Source: an uncultured Planctomycetaceae bacterium (lineage in GTDB: Bacteria; Planctomycetota; Planctomycetia; Pirellulales; UBA1268). From it: 8,760 bases of DNA. The position numbers and the translations under genes are program-made. The stretch covers positions 1 to 8,760 of the forward strand of contig CAJBSQ010000326.1 of the NCBI GenBank assembly GCA_903958265.1, in the 5' to 3' direction. Below are positions 1 to 6,511 of the stretch, piece by piece (position 1 is the stretch's first letter; the number at the start of each line of letters is the position of its first letter). Below the pieces are notes generated by a model. That model was not told the DNA's origin. It ran no database searches and worked only from the letters and a program-made list of their open reading frames with translations.

Positions 1-1
1 C

Positions 2-880
2 GATCAGCTCGCGAGCGTCGACGCCGGATCGGTGCTCGGCGACATCGCCAAGGCGGCAGCCTCGCCGGGCTCCCGGCTCGCCTCGCGCACCGAGAAGCTC
101 ACCACTCGCCATCGGTTCGGCCCGCGGATCGGCGGGCTGGCCGACGCGATCCTCATGGACGACGGCGCGGCCGGAGCGGCACAGGCGCTCGACATCCTCG
201 AAGGCCGCTGGACCGCCCCTCCGGATCCGCACAATACGGCGGCCGACGACCCGACGTCGATCCGCTGGATCGAGCCTGGCACCGCGGCCTTCGCCGAGCT
301 GGTCGAGGAGGCCGTCGCCCATGCCGCCCGGGTTCGCGAACTCGCCGGGCAGGGGCAGGTCGCCGCCGCGATCGAAGCCCAGAAGGAGTTTCAGCTGCTG
401 GGGGCGCACCGCGGCGGCACGCTGGGCGTCGCCGGCTGGAATCTGCTGGTGGAGCGGCGGCTCGGGGTGGCCGGCGGCTCGCCCTGGTATGCCGGCCGGC
501 CGCTGATGGTGACGCGAAACAACCCCGCGCTCGATCTCTTCAATGGCGACGTGGGGCTCGTGGTGCCCGGCGGGGAGCGCGGCCGGATGGATGCGGCGTT
601 TCCCACGGGCACCGAGCCGCGGCGGCTGCCCGTCTCGCGGCTGGAGGACGTGGCGACGATGCATGCCCTCACGATCCACAAGAGCCAGGGCTCCGAGTAT
701 CGACACGCGGTGGTCGTGCTGCCGGAGCGTGCCAGCCGGATCGTGACTCGCGAACTGCTGTACACGGGTGTGACCCGGGCCTCGGAGAAGGTGACGATCG
801 TCGGTTCCCGCAGGGTGATCGAGGCTGCGATCACCAAGCCGATCCGCCGCGCGACGGGGCTGCAGGCCCGGCTCGGCTGA
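2..880 (+). CDS. recD: RecD, exodeoxyribonuclease V alpha subunit, C-terminal part (5' end outside window)
   Basis: This is the 3' 292 codons of a superfamily 1B helicase subunit. RecD is the 5'-3' motor of RecBCD, which processes double-strand DNA ends for recombination. The frame is open from base 2, so the GTG at 32 is an internal valine and not a start. The first residues, DQLASVDAGSVLGDI, are helicase motif III in the form typical of RecD rather than RecD2. After them come TTRHRFGPRIGGLADAI, LLGAHRGGTLGVAGWN (motif IV region), LMVTRNNPALDLFNGDVGLV, LTIHKSQGSEY (motif V, about residues 224-234 of the visible part) and LLYTGVTRASEKVTIVG (motif VI with the arginine finger). The Walker A and B motifs and the N-terminal domain lie upstream of the window. 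recB and recC are expected just upstream but cannot be seen. The reading frame is intact to TGA at 878-880. Confidence 0.93.
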   Translation, partial: DQLASVDAGSVLGDIAKAAASPGSRLASRTEKLTTRHRFGPRIGGLADAILMDDGAAGAAQALDILEGRWTAPPDPHNTAADDPTSIRWIEPGTAAFAELVEEAVAHAARVRELAGQGQVAAAIEAQKEFQLLGAHRGGTLGVAGWNLLVERRLGVAGGSPWYAGRPLMVTRNNPALDLFNGDVGLVVPGGERGRMDAAFPTGTEPRRLPVSRLEDVATMHALTIHKSQGSEYRHAVVVLPERASRIVTRELLYTGVTRASEKVTIVGSRRVIEAAITKPIRRATGLQARLG

Positions 881-1076
881 CCCGTACGGCTGACGACGTC
901 GCGGTGCTGTCGAGGCCGAACTCCACCCGCGGCACAGCCTTTGCTCATGCCCAAGGCCGTGGATCGCTGGCATCCGGTGATCCGCCAGGCAGATCCTGAT
1001 CCCGGTCGTCACCAGCCGAGGCGACCAGCGCGGTACGATGCCCCGCCTCGGCATCCCGTTCTCGGAGTCCACACGC
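881..1076. other. Intergenic region between recD and the beta-propeller gene
   Basis: These 196 nt show no convincing gene. They contain an 8-bp palindrome, CCGTACGG, at 882-889 just after the recD stop, and a weak imperfect hairpin, GGATC at 961-965 pairing with GATCC at 979-983 across a 13-nt loop. Neither is followed by a T-tract. A promoter for the beta-propeller gene is expected here. TACGAT at 1034-1039 loosely resembles a -10 box, but I see no matching -35 element, so I do not call it. Confidence 0.4.
1064..1067 (+). promoter_or_regulatory. Shine-Dalgarno GGAG supporting start 1077
   Basis: GGAG lies 9 nt before ATG 1077. The alternative in-frame ATG at 1038 is preceded by CGCGGTACG, which has no purine-rich core. 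This is the main reason for choosing the shorter beta-propeller protein. Confidence 0.5.
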
Positions 1077-2336
1077 ATGGCCGCGCCGCGCCTCGCACCC
1101 CGCCTCGCCGCCGCAGCTGCTGCTGCGATCCTCCTCGCCATCACGGCCCCGTGCGGGATGGCTGCCGACACCGCCTGGCACCAGTGGCGGGGGCCAAACC
1201 GCGACGGCTTCGTGGCGGGGGCAGCCTGGCCCGACGGTCTCGCGGACGACAGGCTCGAGAAGGCGTGGCGGGTAGATCTCGGCCCGAGCTACTCCGGACC
1301 TGTGGTCGCGGGGGACGTCGTGATCGTCACCGAGACGGCCGATGCCGCCACCGAACACGTGCGGGCGTTCGACCGGGCTACCGGGGCCGAGCGGTGGCAT
1401 GCGGAGTGGGAGGGTGCCCTGCGAGTGCCCTTCTTCGCCGCCTCCAATGGCTCGTGGATCCGCTCGACGCCCTGCGTCGACGGCGACCGTGTCTACGTCG
1501 CCGGCATGCGCGACCTGCTCGTCTGCCTCGACGTGGCCAGCGGCCGCGAACACTGGCGGGTCGATTTCGTGAAGGCCCTCGAAAGCCCGCTGCCGGCCTT
1601 CGGCTTCGTCTCCAGCCCGCTGGTGATCGGCGACCACGTTTACGTGCAGGCTGGATCGGGATTCGCAAAGCTCGACAAGCTCACCGGTGCGATCGTCTGG
1701 CGGGTGCTCGACGACGGCGGCGGCATGTCGGGGAGCGCCTTCTCATCCCCGTACCCCGTCACCCTCGACGGCATACCGCAGATCCTCGTGCAGACCCGCG
1801 AGGAGCTCGCGGCGGTCGACCCTGAGAAAGGCAGCGTGCTCTGGAAGATCCCCGTGGAGGCGTTTCGCGGCATGAACATCGTCACGCCCACGGTGAGCGA
1901 CGGCCGCATCTTCACCACGAGCTACGGCGGTGGCTCGTTCCTGTTCGCCGTGAATCCCACCCGCACCGACAAGCCGGTGGAGCAGGTCTGGCGGAACAAG
2001 ATCCAGGGCTACATGTCGACGCCGATCGTGATCGGTGGTCATGCCTACGTGCATCTCCGCAACCAGCGGTTTGCCTGCCTCGATCTCACCACCGGCAAGG
2101 AGGACTGGATCACGACCCCCTTCGGCCGCTACTGGAGCATGGTTGCCCAGGGAAACCGGATCCTCGCACTCGATGAGACCGGTGACCTGCGGCTGATCCG
2201 GGCCACGCCTGAAGGGTACGAACTCGTGGGCGAGGCGAAGGTGGCTGCCGAGGAGAGCTGGGCTCATCTCGCGGTCGAGGGAACCGAGCTCTACATCCGC
2301 GATCTCAAGGGTCTCTCCGCCTACCGGTGGAAGTGA
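1077..2336 (+). CDS. Exported PQQ-like beta-propeller repeat protein
   Basis: A 419-residue protein of the PQQ-binding-like beta-propeller family (WD40-like/BamB-type fold). Residues 1-30 form a signal peptide: basic start, alanine/leucine-rich core, likely cleavage after GMAA before DTAW. The mature protein opens with WHQWRGPNRDG (35-44), common in planctomycete members. Blade motifs of the form LDxxTGxxxW are visible at about 98-107 (FDRATGAERW), 151-160, 199-208, 247-256 and 335-344, with a degenerate copy near 366. I chose ATG 1077 because GGAG at 1064-1067 sits 9 nt upstream and it gives a clean signal peptide. An in-frame ATG at 1038 would add 13 residues and lacks a clear Shine-Dalgarno. 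No extra catalytic domain is present, and many such proteins do not bind PQQ, so the substrate is unknown. A periplasmic scaffold or binding role is inferred. The stop codon is one base from that of the convergent rhomboid gene. Confidence 0.9.
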   Translation: MAAPRLAPRLAAAAAAAILLAITAPCGMAADTAWHQWRGPNRDGFVAGAAWPDGLADDRLEKAWRVDLGPSYSGPVVAGDVVIVTETADAATEHVRAFDRATGAERWHAEWEGALRVPFFAASNGSWIRSTPCVDGDRVYVAGMRDLLVCLDVASGREHWRVDFVKALESPLPAFGFVSSPLVIGDHVYVQAGSGFAKLDKLTGAIVWRVLDDGGGMSGSAFSSPYPVTLDGIPQILVQTREELAAVDPEKGSVLWKIPVEAFRGMNIVTPTVSDGRIFTTSYGGGSFLFAVNPTRTDKPVEQVWRNKIQGYMSTPIVIGGHAYVHLRNQRFACLDLTTGKEDWITTPFGRYWSMVAQGNRILALDETGDLRLIRATPEGYELVGEAKVAAEESWAHLAVEGTELYIRDLKGLSAYRWK

Positions 2337-2337
2337 C

Positions 2338-3141
2338 TCACCGCTGACGCTGCTCGAGACGGTCGACGAGCGTCGGCCTGCGGAGCACGATCAACGGGTC
2401 GGTCTCGTCGCGGACCGCCGCCGAGCTCATCGGCTTGGCGAGCACCATGCCAGCGACGAAGCCCGCGATGTGGGCCGAGTAGGCCACCCCGCCGCCGCCT
2501 CCCTGGTCGAGGAAGCCGCTGACGAGTTGGAACAGGAACCAGATGCCAACTGCCACGTAGCCCGGCACATCGACCATCATCCGCAGCAGGATCACGCTCA
2601 CCCTCCGCTTCGGGTGGAGCACGAGGTAGGCGCCGAGCACGCCCGAGATCGCCCCCGAGGCGCCGAGGCAGGGCGTGAGGGAGGCCTCGCCGGTGGAATT
2701 GAGAAACACGAACGTGAGCGAGGCGATGATGCCGGTGGCCAGATAGAAGAGCAGGTATTTCACGTGGCCCATGTCGTCTTCGATGTTGTCGCCGAAGATC
2801 CACAGAAACCACATGTTGCCAAACAGGTGCATCAGGCTGCCGTGCATGAAGATGGCGGTCAGCAGCGTCATCCACGGCGGCACCGGCGTCTGCTGCAGGC
2901 CGGGGTCGGTGATCTGAATGTCTCCCTGGGGAGTGTGGACCGTCTTCTGCGACGGCTCCGTGACGATGTCCTGACCGGTGAGGATCTCGCGGGGCACCTG
3001 CACGTAGGCCATCGTGAAGGCCTCGTTGCTCCCCATGCCCTGCAGCACGGCGAACACGAACACATTCGCGGCCAGCAGCGCAATCGTCACGAACGGAAAT
3101 GTCCTGCGATCAGAGTTGTCGTCACCGACGGGAAAAACCAT
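2338..3141 (-). CDS. Rhomboid-family intramembrane serine protease
   Basis: A 267-residue membrane protein of MEROPS family S54, which cleaves transmembrane substrates inside the lipid bilayer. The start MVFPVGDDNSDRR is typical of the family, and GGAG (plus-strand CTCC at 3153-3156) sits 11 nt upstream. The same frame stays open further upstream, to 3732, but that extension is low-complexity and overlaps the divergent subtilase, so it was not used. TM1 is about 16-35. The membrane loop motif HGSLMHLFGN (100-109) supplies His100, His105 and Asn109. The catalytic Ser162 is in GASGAISG, and the partner His224 is in SAHIAGFVAG, giving the Ser-His dyad. A polar segment of about 50 residues (36-88) between TM1 and the next helix is longer than in minimal rhomboids. 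The tail (236-267) is short and cytoplasmic-looking. The gene is divergent from the subtilase and convergent with the beta-propeller gene, with a 1-nt gap between stops. Substrate unknown. Confidence 0.93.
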   Translation of the reverse strand: MVFPVGDDNSDRRTFPFVTIALLAANVFVFAVLQGMGSNEAFTMAYVQVPREILTGQDIVTEPSQKTVHTPQGDIQITDPGLQQTPVPPWMTLLTAIFMHGSLMHLFGNMWFLWIFGDNIEDDMGHVKYLLFYLATGIIASLTFVFLNSTGEASLTPCLGASGAISGVLGAYLVLHPKRRVSVILLRMMVDVPGYVAVGIWFLFQLVSGFLDQGGGGGVAYSAHIAGFVAGMVLAKPMSSAAVRDETDPLIVLRRPTLVDRLEQRQR

Positions 3142-3205
3142 GGGGGGCGTCACTCCGGAGAGAGGATGCGAGGGATCTGGCCGATGGAAGAATAGCCAGG
3201 GACCG

Positions 3206-3221
3206 GGGTTCCCGCGAACCC
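3206..3221. repeat. Perfect 6-bp inverted repeat in the rhomboid/subtilase divergent region
   Basis: GGGTTC (3206-3211) and GAACCC (3216-3221) are exact reverse complements separated by the 4-nt spacer CCGC. The element ends 20 nt before the subtilase ATG and lies about 65 nt upstream of the rhomboid start. It could be a stem-loop in the subtilase leader or a short operator. It sits in the only 100-nt stretch (3142-3241) available for promoters of both genes. I see no convincing -35/-10 pair. Confidence 0.45.
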
Positions 3222-3241
3222 GCACCTTCCAGGTCGCCACG

Positions 3242-5197
3242 ATGCGTTTCCTTCGCCAGCAGCGTCGCCAGGTCCGTCCCGCGCGGCGGGTCGGCCTCGA
3301 ACGCCTCGAGCCACGGCTCTGCCTGGCGGCCGCGACCCAGCGGATCGAGTGGCTCGGCCAGGCCGTCGACGCCCGGGCCGACTCGTGGATCGTCCGCTCC
3401 GAACGGCCGCTCGCGGCCGCGGACCTCATCTCGGGACTCGGCTGGCGGGCCATGCCCCTGGGCGAAGGGCTCGAGCGGGTCGTGGCTCCTGGCTCGCCGG
3501 CGAAGGAGGTCCTCGCCTGGGCCGGCCGCACGCCGGGCGTGGCCTTCGTGGAGCCCGACTTCGCCATCACCGGCGCGGCCGTTCCCAACGACCGGTCGTT
3601 CGGCTCGCTCTGGGCGCTCGACAACACGGGGCAGTCGGGGGGCGTGGTCGACGCCGACATCGACGCTCCCGAGGCCTGGACCATCACGACGGGATCGCGG
3701 GGCGTGGTCGTCGCGGTGATCGACAGCGGCATCGACTACCAGCACCCCGACCTCGCCGCCAACGTCTGGGCCAACCCCGGTGAGATCGCCGGCGACGGTG
3801 TCGACAACGACCGCAATGGGTTCGTCGATGATGTCCACGGGTGGGACTTTGCCAACCGCGACGCCGACCCGATGGATGACGACGGCCACGGGACGCACGT
3901 GGCGGGCACGATCGGGGCCGTCGGCAACAACGGCACCGGCGTCGTGGGAGTCAACTGGCAGGTCTCGATCATGGGCCTCAAGTTCCTCGACGCCGCGGGG
4001 AGCGGCTACACCAGCGACGCCATCGCGGCGATCAACTACGCCACCCGGATGCGCCGCGACTTCGGCATCAACGTGGTTGCCACCAACAACAGCTGGGGAG
4101 GCAGAACCGCCTCGGCCGCCCTGCGGACCGCGATCGACGCGGGGGGCGCCGCAGGCATCCTGTTCGTGACCGCCGCCGGCAACGACGCCGCCAACAACGA
4201 CACGATCCCTTCATTTCCAGCCACCATCACCAGCGACGCGATCATCTCGGTTGCAGCCACTGACCGCTCCAACCGACTGGCGGCCTTCTCCAACTTCGGC
4301 CGCACCACCGTCGATCTGGCGGCACCGGGTGTGGGCCTCGTCTCGACCGTGCCGCGGAATGCCTACGAGTCGTACAGCGGCACGTCGATGGCGGCGCCGC
4401 TCGTGACGGGCACCGTGGCCCTGCTTGCCGCCGCCCGGCCTGGGGCCACCGCCGCGGAGCTCCGCGCCGCCATCCTCTCCTCGACGACGCCGGTGGCGGC
4501 CCTCGCCGGCACAACGGCAAGCGGCGGCCTGCTCAACGCTCGGGCGGCGCTCGAGGCGCTCGGTGCGACCACGCCCACGCCGCCTCCCGCGGCCACGTCG
4601 CCCCCTCCGGAGCCGCCGCCACCCCCGGCGGCCACGCGGGTGAAGGGAGACGCGGGTGACGTGCCGGCCAGGAGCGTCGTGGTGCCAGCCCGCGGCTCGG
4701 GAACAGTCGCGTTCGCCAGCCGGATCGGTGACGGCTCGTTCGGCCGCCGAGACGTGGACCTCTACCGCGTGACGCTCGCCGCGGGCCAGCGAATCACGAT
4801 CGACGTGCGGGCCCGTGCGCTTCCCGCACCCTCACCGCTCGACAGCGCCCTGCGGCTCTTCACCGTCGCTGGGCGGCAGCTCGTTGCCAACGACGATGCC
4901 CTGGGTATTCGCGACAGCTTCATCACATTCACGGCCACGACGGCCGGCACGTATTACGTCGGAGTCTCGGGCGCGGGCAACACCGCCTACAACCCCAGGC
5001 GAGGTGGGTCGGGAAGAGCCGGCTCCACCGGTCGCTATGAGATCTCGCTGCGGTTCGACGCGGTGCCGGTGACGCGGCGGGCCGGCGGCCTCCACACGCT
5101 TGGCTCCCCCGACGCAGCGGCTGTGATGGGAGACGCCTTTGCAGCGGTGTCCGGCACGCGGCAGGCTCCCTACGGTCATGGCCGCGTCATCCCGTAG
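3242..5197 (+). CDS. Secreted subtilisin-like (S8) serine protease with LEPR N-terminus and C-terminal PPC-like domain
   Basis: A 651-residue peptidase S8 protein with an intact triad: Asp161 in AVIDSGIDYQHPDL, His216 in DGHGTHVAGT, Ser382 in SGTSMAAP, and oxyanion Asn314 in AAGNDAANND. A calcium-site-like insert, GDGVDNDRNGFVDDVHGW, lies at about 184-201. Residues 1-30 are arginine-rich and end in ERLEPRLCLAA. This is the LEPR-type start common in planctomycete exported proteins, and it lacks a normal hydrophobic core. Residues 32-110 probably form the inhibitory propeptide (ending VAFVEPDFAI). A proline-rich linker (445-463) joins the catalytic domain to a beta-sandwich (about 466-605) of the bacterial pre-peptidase C-terminal (PPC) type, with RDVDLYRVTL, LRLFTVAG, NDDALGIRDSF, GTYYVGVSG and STGRYEISL. 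About 45 residues of unassigned tail follow. I chose ATG 3242 because the LEPR segment follows it directly; only a weak AGG at 3231-3233 precedes it. An extracellular role in protein breakdown is inferred. Confidence 0.95.
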   Translation: MRFLRQQRRQVRPARRVGLERLEPRLCLAAATQRIEWLGQAVDARADSWIVRSERPLAAADLISGLGWRAMPLGEGLERVVAPGSPAKEVLAWAGRTPGVAFVEPDFAITGAAVPNDRSFGSLWALDNTGQSGGVVDADIDAPEAWTITTGSRGVVVAVIDSGIDYQHPDLAANVWANPGEIAGDGVDNDRNGFVDDVHGWDFANRDADPMDDDGHGTHVAGTIGAVGNNGTGVVGVNWQVSIMGLKFLDAAGSGYTSDAIAAINYATRMRRDFGINVVATNNSWGGRTASAALRTAIDAGGAAGILFVTAAGNDAANNDTIPSFPATITSDAIISVAATDRSNRLAAFSNFGRTTVDLAAPGVGLVSTVPRNAYESYSGTSMAAPLVTGTVALLAAARPGATAAELRAAILSSTTPVAALAGTTASGGLLNARAALEALGATTPTPPPAATSPPPEPPPPPAATRVKGDAGDVPARSVVVPARGSGTVAFASRIGDGSFGRRDVDLYRVTLAAGQRITIDVRARALPAPSPLDSALRLFTVAGRQLVANDDALGIRDSFITFTATTAGTYYVGVSGAGNTAYNPRRGGSGRAGSTGRYEISLRFDAVPVTRRAGGLHTLGSPDAAAVMGDAFAAVSGTRQAPYGHGRVIP

Positions 5198-5218
5198 CCG
5201 CAGGTTTTCTCCCTGCGG
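5198..5218 (+). terminator. Hairpin immediately after the subtilase stop codon
   Basis: CCGCAGG (5198-5204) pairs perfectly with CCTGCGG (5212-5218) across the loop TTTTCTC. The stem begins on the first base after TAG and can gain a G-T pair at 5197/5219. There is no T-tract after the stem, so it is not a textbook intrinsic terminator. Its position in a 52-nt convergent gap makes a termination or 3'-end-protecting role likely. Confidence 0.5.
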
Positions 5219-5230
5219 TCTGCACCCCAT

Positions 5231-5244
5231 CCCGGCTGGCCGGG
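5231..5244 (-). terminator. Hairpin after the aldose epimerase stop codon
   Basis: CCCGG (5231-5235) and CCGGG (5240-5244) form a 5-bp all-GC stem with a 4-nt loop. It lies 5 nt beyond the minus-strand TAG at 5250-5252. No T-tract follows on the minus strand. It is short, and such stems are common by chance in DNA this GC-rich, so the call rests mainly on its position. Confidence 0.35.
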
Positions 5245-5249
5245 CATCG

Positions 5250-6440
5250 CTACCGCGTGAACCGATGCACCATCGTGTGCCGATACGTCTGACCCGGATC
5301 GAGCCTCGTGGTCGGCCAGTCGGCATGGTGGACGCTGTCGGGATACTTCTGTGTCTCCAGGCAGAGGCCGCCGTTGCGGACGTAGGTCGCGCCCCCCTTC
5401 CCTGTCAGCGTGCCGTCGAGAAACCCGCCCATGTAGACCTGCACACCCGGCTGGTCGGAGAGCACCTCGACCGCCCGGCCGCTCTGAGGATCGCGAAACG
5501 TCGCCGCGGTTCGCAAGGTTCCGTCCGGTTGCCAGCCGCGAACGAGGTAGTTGTGATCCACGCCGCGGCAGGCGTCGGCTGCCGGATTCGGTGGCAGCAT
5601 CTCGATCGCCGCCCCGCACCGGCCCCACGGTCGCCGCTCCGGCCGGAAGTCGAACGGCGTGGCCTCGACCGGGGCGAAGACACCGGTCGGAATCGAGCCC
5701 GCATCGACCGGCAGGTAGCGATCGGCGACCACGGCCAACTCCTGGTCGGCGATCGATCCCGAGGCGTGGCCCGACATGTTCCAGTAGGAGTGGTTGACGA
5801 GGTTCACGATCGTGGGCGCATCGGTCGTGGCCGACATCTCGACGATCAGTTCGCCCACGGGCGTGAGCGTGTAGACGGCCTTCGCCACGAGCCGGCCGGG
5901 ATACCCCTCATCGCCGTCGGGCGAGACGAGTTCGAACTCGACCGCAGGTCCCCGGTCGGTCGCCCGCGGCGTTCCCTTCCAGAGCTGCTTGTCGAATCCC
6001 TTCACGCCACCGTGCAGGTGGTTGACGCCATTATTGGTGGCGAGCGTGTGGGCCTTGCCGTCGAGCTCGAACCGACCGGCAGCAATCCGATTGGAGCTGC
6101 GGCCGCAGATCGCGCCGAAGTAGGGATGTCCCTTCAGGTAGCCGTCGAGCGTGTCGAAGCCGAGCACGACATCGACGGCGTCGCCCGGCGTGCCCGCCTT
6201 GGGCGGCACCAGGAACGAGGTCAGGATGGCACCGTAGTCGGTGACGGTCGCCCGCCAGCCACCCGGCACCTCGAGCGTGTAGAGATGAGCCTCCCGGCCG
6301 TCGGCGAGTGTTCCAAAGGGCTTCACGGCGGGCATGGAGGTGGCTCCGGCAGAGGGTGGATTCTGTGCCGCGAGGCAGGCAGCGGCCCCCAGCACGACAG
6401 CGCAGGCAGTCGCGCGACAGATCGATAGACACGCGTTCAT
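5250..6440 (-). CDS. galM: Exported aldose 1-epimerase (mutarotase)
   Basis: A 396-residue GalM-family protein that interconverts alpha and beta anomers of aldoses such as glucose and galactose. Residues 1-26 look like a signal peptide (MNACLSICRATACAVVLGAA, cleavage probably at CLAA/Q), so the enzyme is predicted to act outside the cytoplasm. Family motifs are present in order: Arg118 in GRSSNRIA; NGVNHLHGG (138-145), with His143 the likely acid/base; VNHSYWN (215-221), with the second active-site His217; DHNYLV (295-300), with substrate-binding Asp295; and GLCLETQKYPD (358-368), with catalytic Glu362. Length matches secreted bacterial members. The start ATG at 6440 is preceded by a purine-rich GGGGGA (6446-6451) at 5-nt spacing. 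The same frame stays open up to 7031 but overlaps the DoxX gene and is spurious. It lies 71 nt downstream of doxX and converges with the subtilase gene. Extracellular sugar use is inferred. Confidence 0.95.
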   Translation of the reverse strand: MNACLSICRATACAVVLGAAACLAAQNPPSAGATSMPAVKPFGTLADGREAHLYTLEVPGGWRATVTDYGAILTSFLVPPKAGTPGDAVDVVLGFDTLDGYLKGHPYFGAICGRSSNRIAAGRFELDGKAHTLATNNGVNHLHGGVKGFDKQLWKGTPRATDRGPAVEFELVSPDGDEGYPGRLVAKAVYTLTPVGELIVEMSATTDAPTIVNLVNHSYWNMSGHASGSIADQELAVVADRYLPVDAGSIPTGVFAPVEATPFDFRPERRPWGRCGAAIEMLPPNPAADACRGVDHNYLVRGWQPDGTLRTAATFRDPQSGRAVEVLSDQPGVQVYMGGFLDGTLTGKGGATYVRNGGLCLETQKYPDSVHHADWPTTRLDPGQTYRHTMVHRFTR

Positions 6441-6453
6441 GGTCTTCCCCCTC

Positions 6454-6500
6454 AGTGGCAGATCACCCGTGGCACAACACGCGTGGCAGCGTGGCCGTGG
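6454..6500. repeat. Iterated GTGGC motif in the gap between the DoxX and aldose epimerase genes
   Basis: On the plus strand, AGTGGCA (6454-6460), CGTGGCA (6468-6474) and CGTGGCA (6482-6488) are spaced exactly 14 nt apart. CGTGGCC (6490-6496) and CGTGG (6496-6500) follow at closer spacing. Read on the minus strand, this is a series of GCCAC boxes 14-60 nt upstream of the epimerase ATG. It could be a small set of regulator sites or chance in GC-rich DNA. Confidence 0.35.
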
Positions 6501-6511
6501 TTCGCGGGTTG

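Noticed and set aside
874..894. Direct repeat CGGCTGAC at 874-881 and 887-894 over the recD stop
   Set aside because: Only 8 nt and two copies, with nothing else resembling an attachment site or mobile-element end. Plausible by chance in GC-rich DNA.
2470..3195. Long open frame on the plus strand across the rhomboid gene (241 codons)
   Set aside because: It is antisense to a gene with a complete rhomboid motif set. Its product is rich in His/Arg/Glu with no recognisable domain, as expected from the opposite strand of GC-rich coding DNA.
3142..3732. Extension of the rhomboid frame upstream of 3141
   Set aside because: The added residues are Ser/Arg/Pro-rich low complexity overlapping the subtilase gene. 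MVFPVGDDNSDRR is the family-typical start and has a Shine-Dalgarno.
3242..5197. Subtilase as a rhombosortase substrate of the neighbouring rhomboid
   Set aside because: Such substrates carry a C-terminal GlyGly motif followed by a transmembrane helix and basic tail. This protein ends in GTRQAPYGHGRVIP with no such helix.
5139..6428. 429-codon open frame on the plus strand across the aldose epimerase gene
   Set aside because: It is the antisense shadow of galM, with an Arg/Gly/Val-rich product lacking domain motifs. Long antisense frames are common at this GC content.
6454..6500. Sigma-54 type promoter (TGGCAC-N5-TTGC) in the GTGGC boxes
   Set aside because: TGGCAC occurs at 6470-6475, but the base pair at the required distance is not GC, and the downstream gene is on the other strand.
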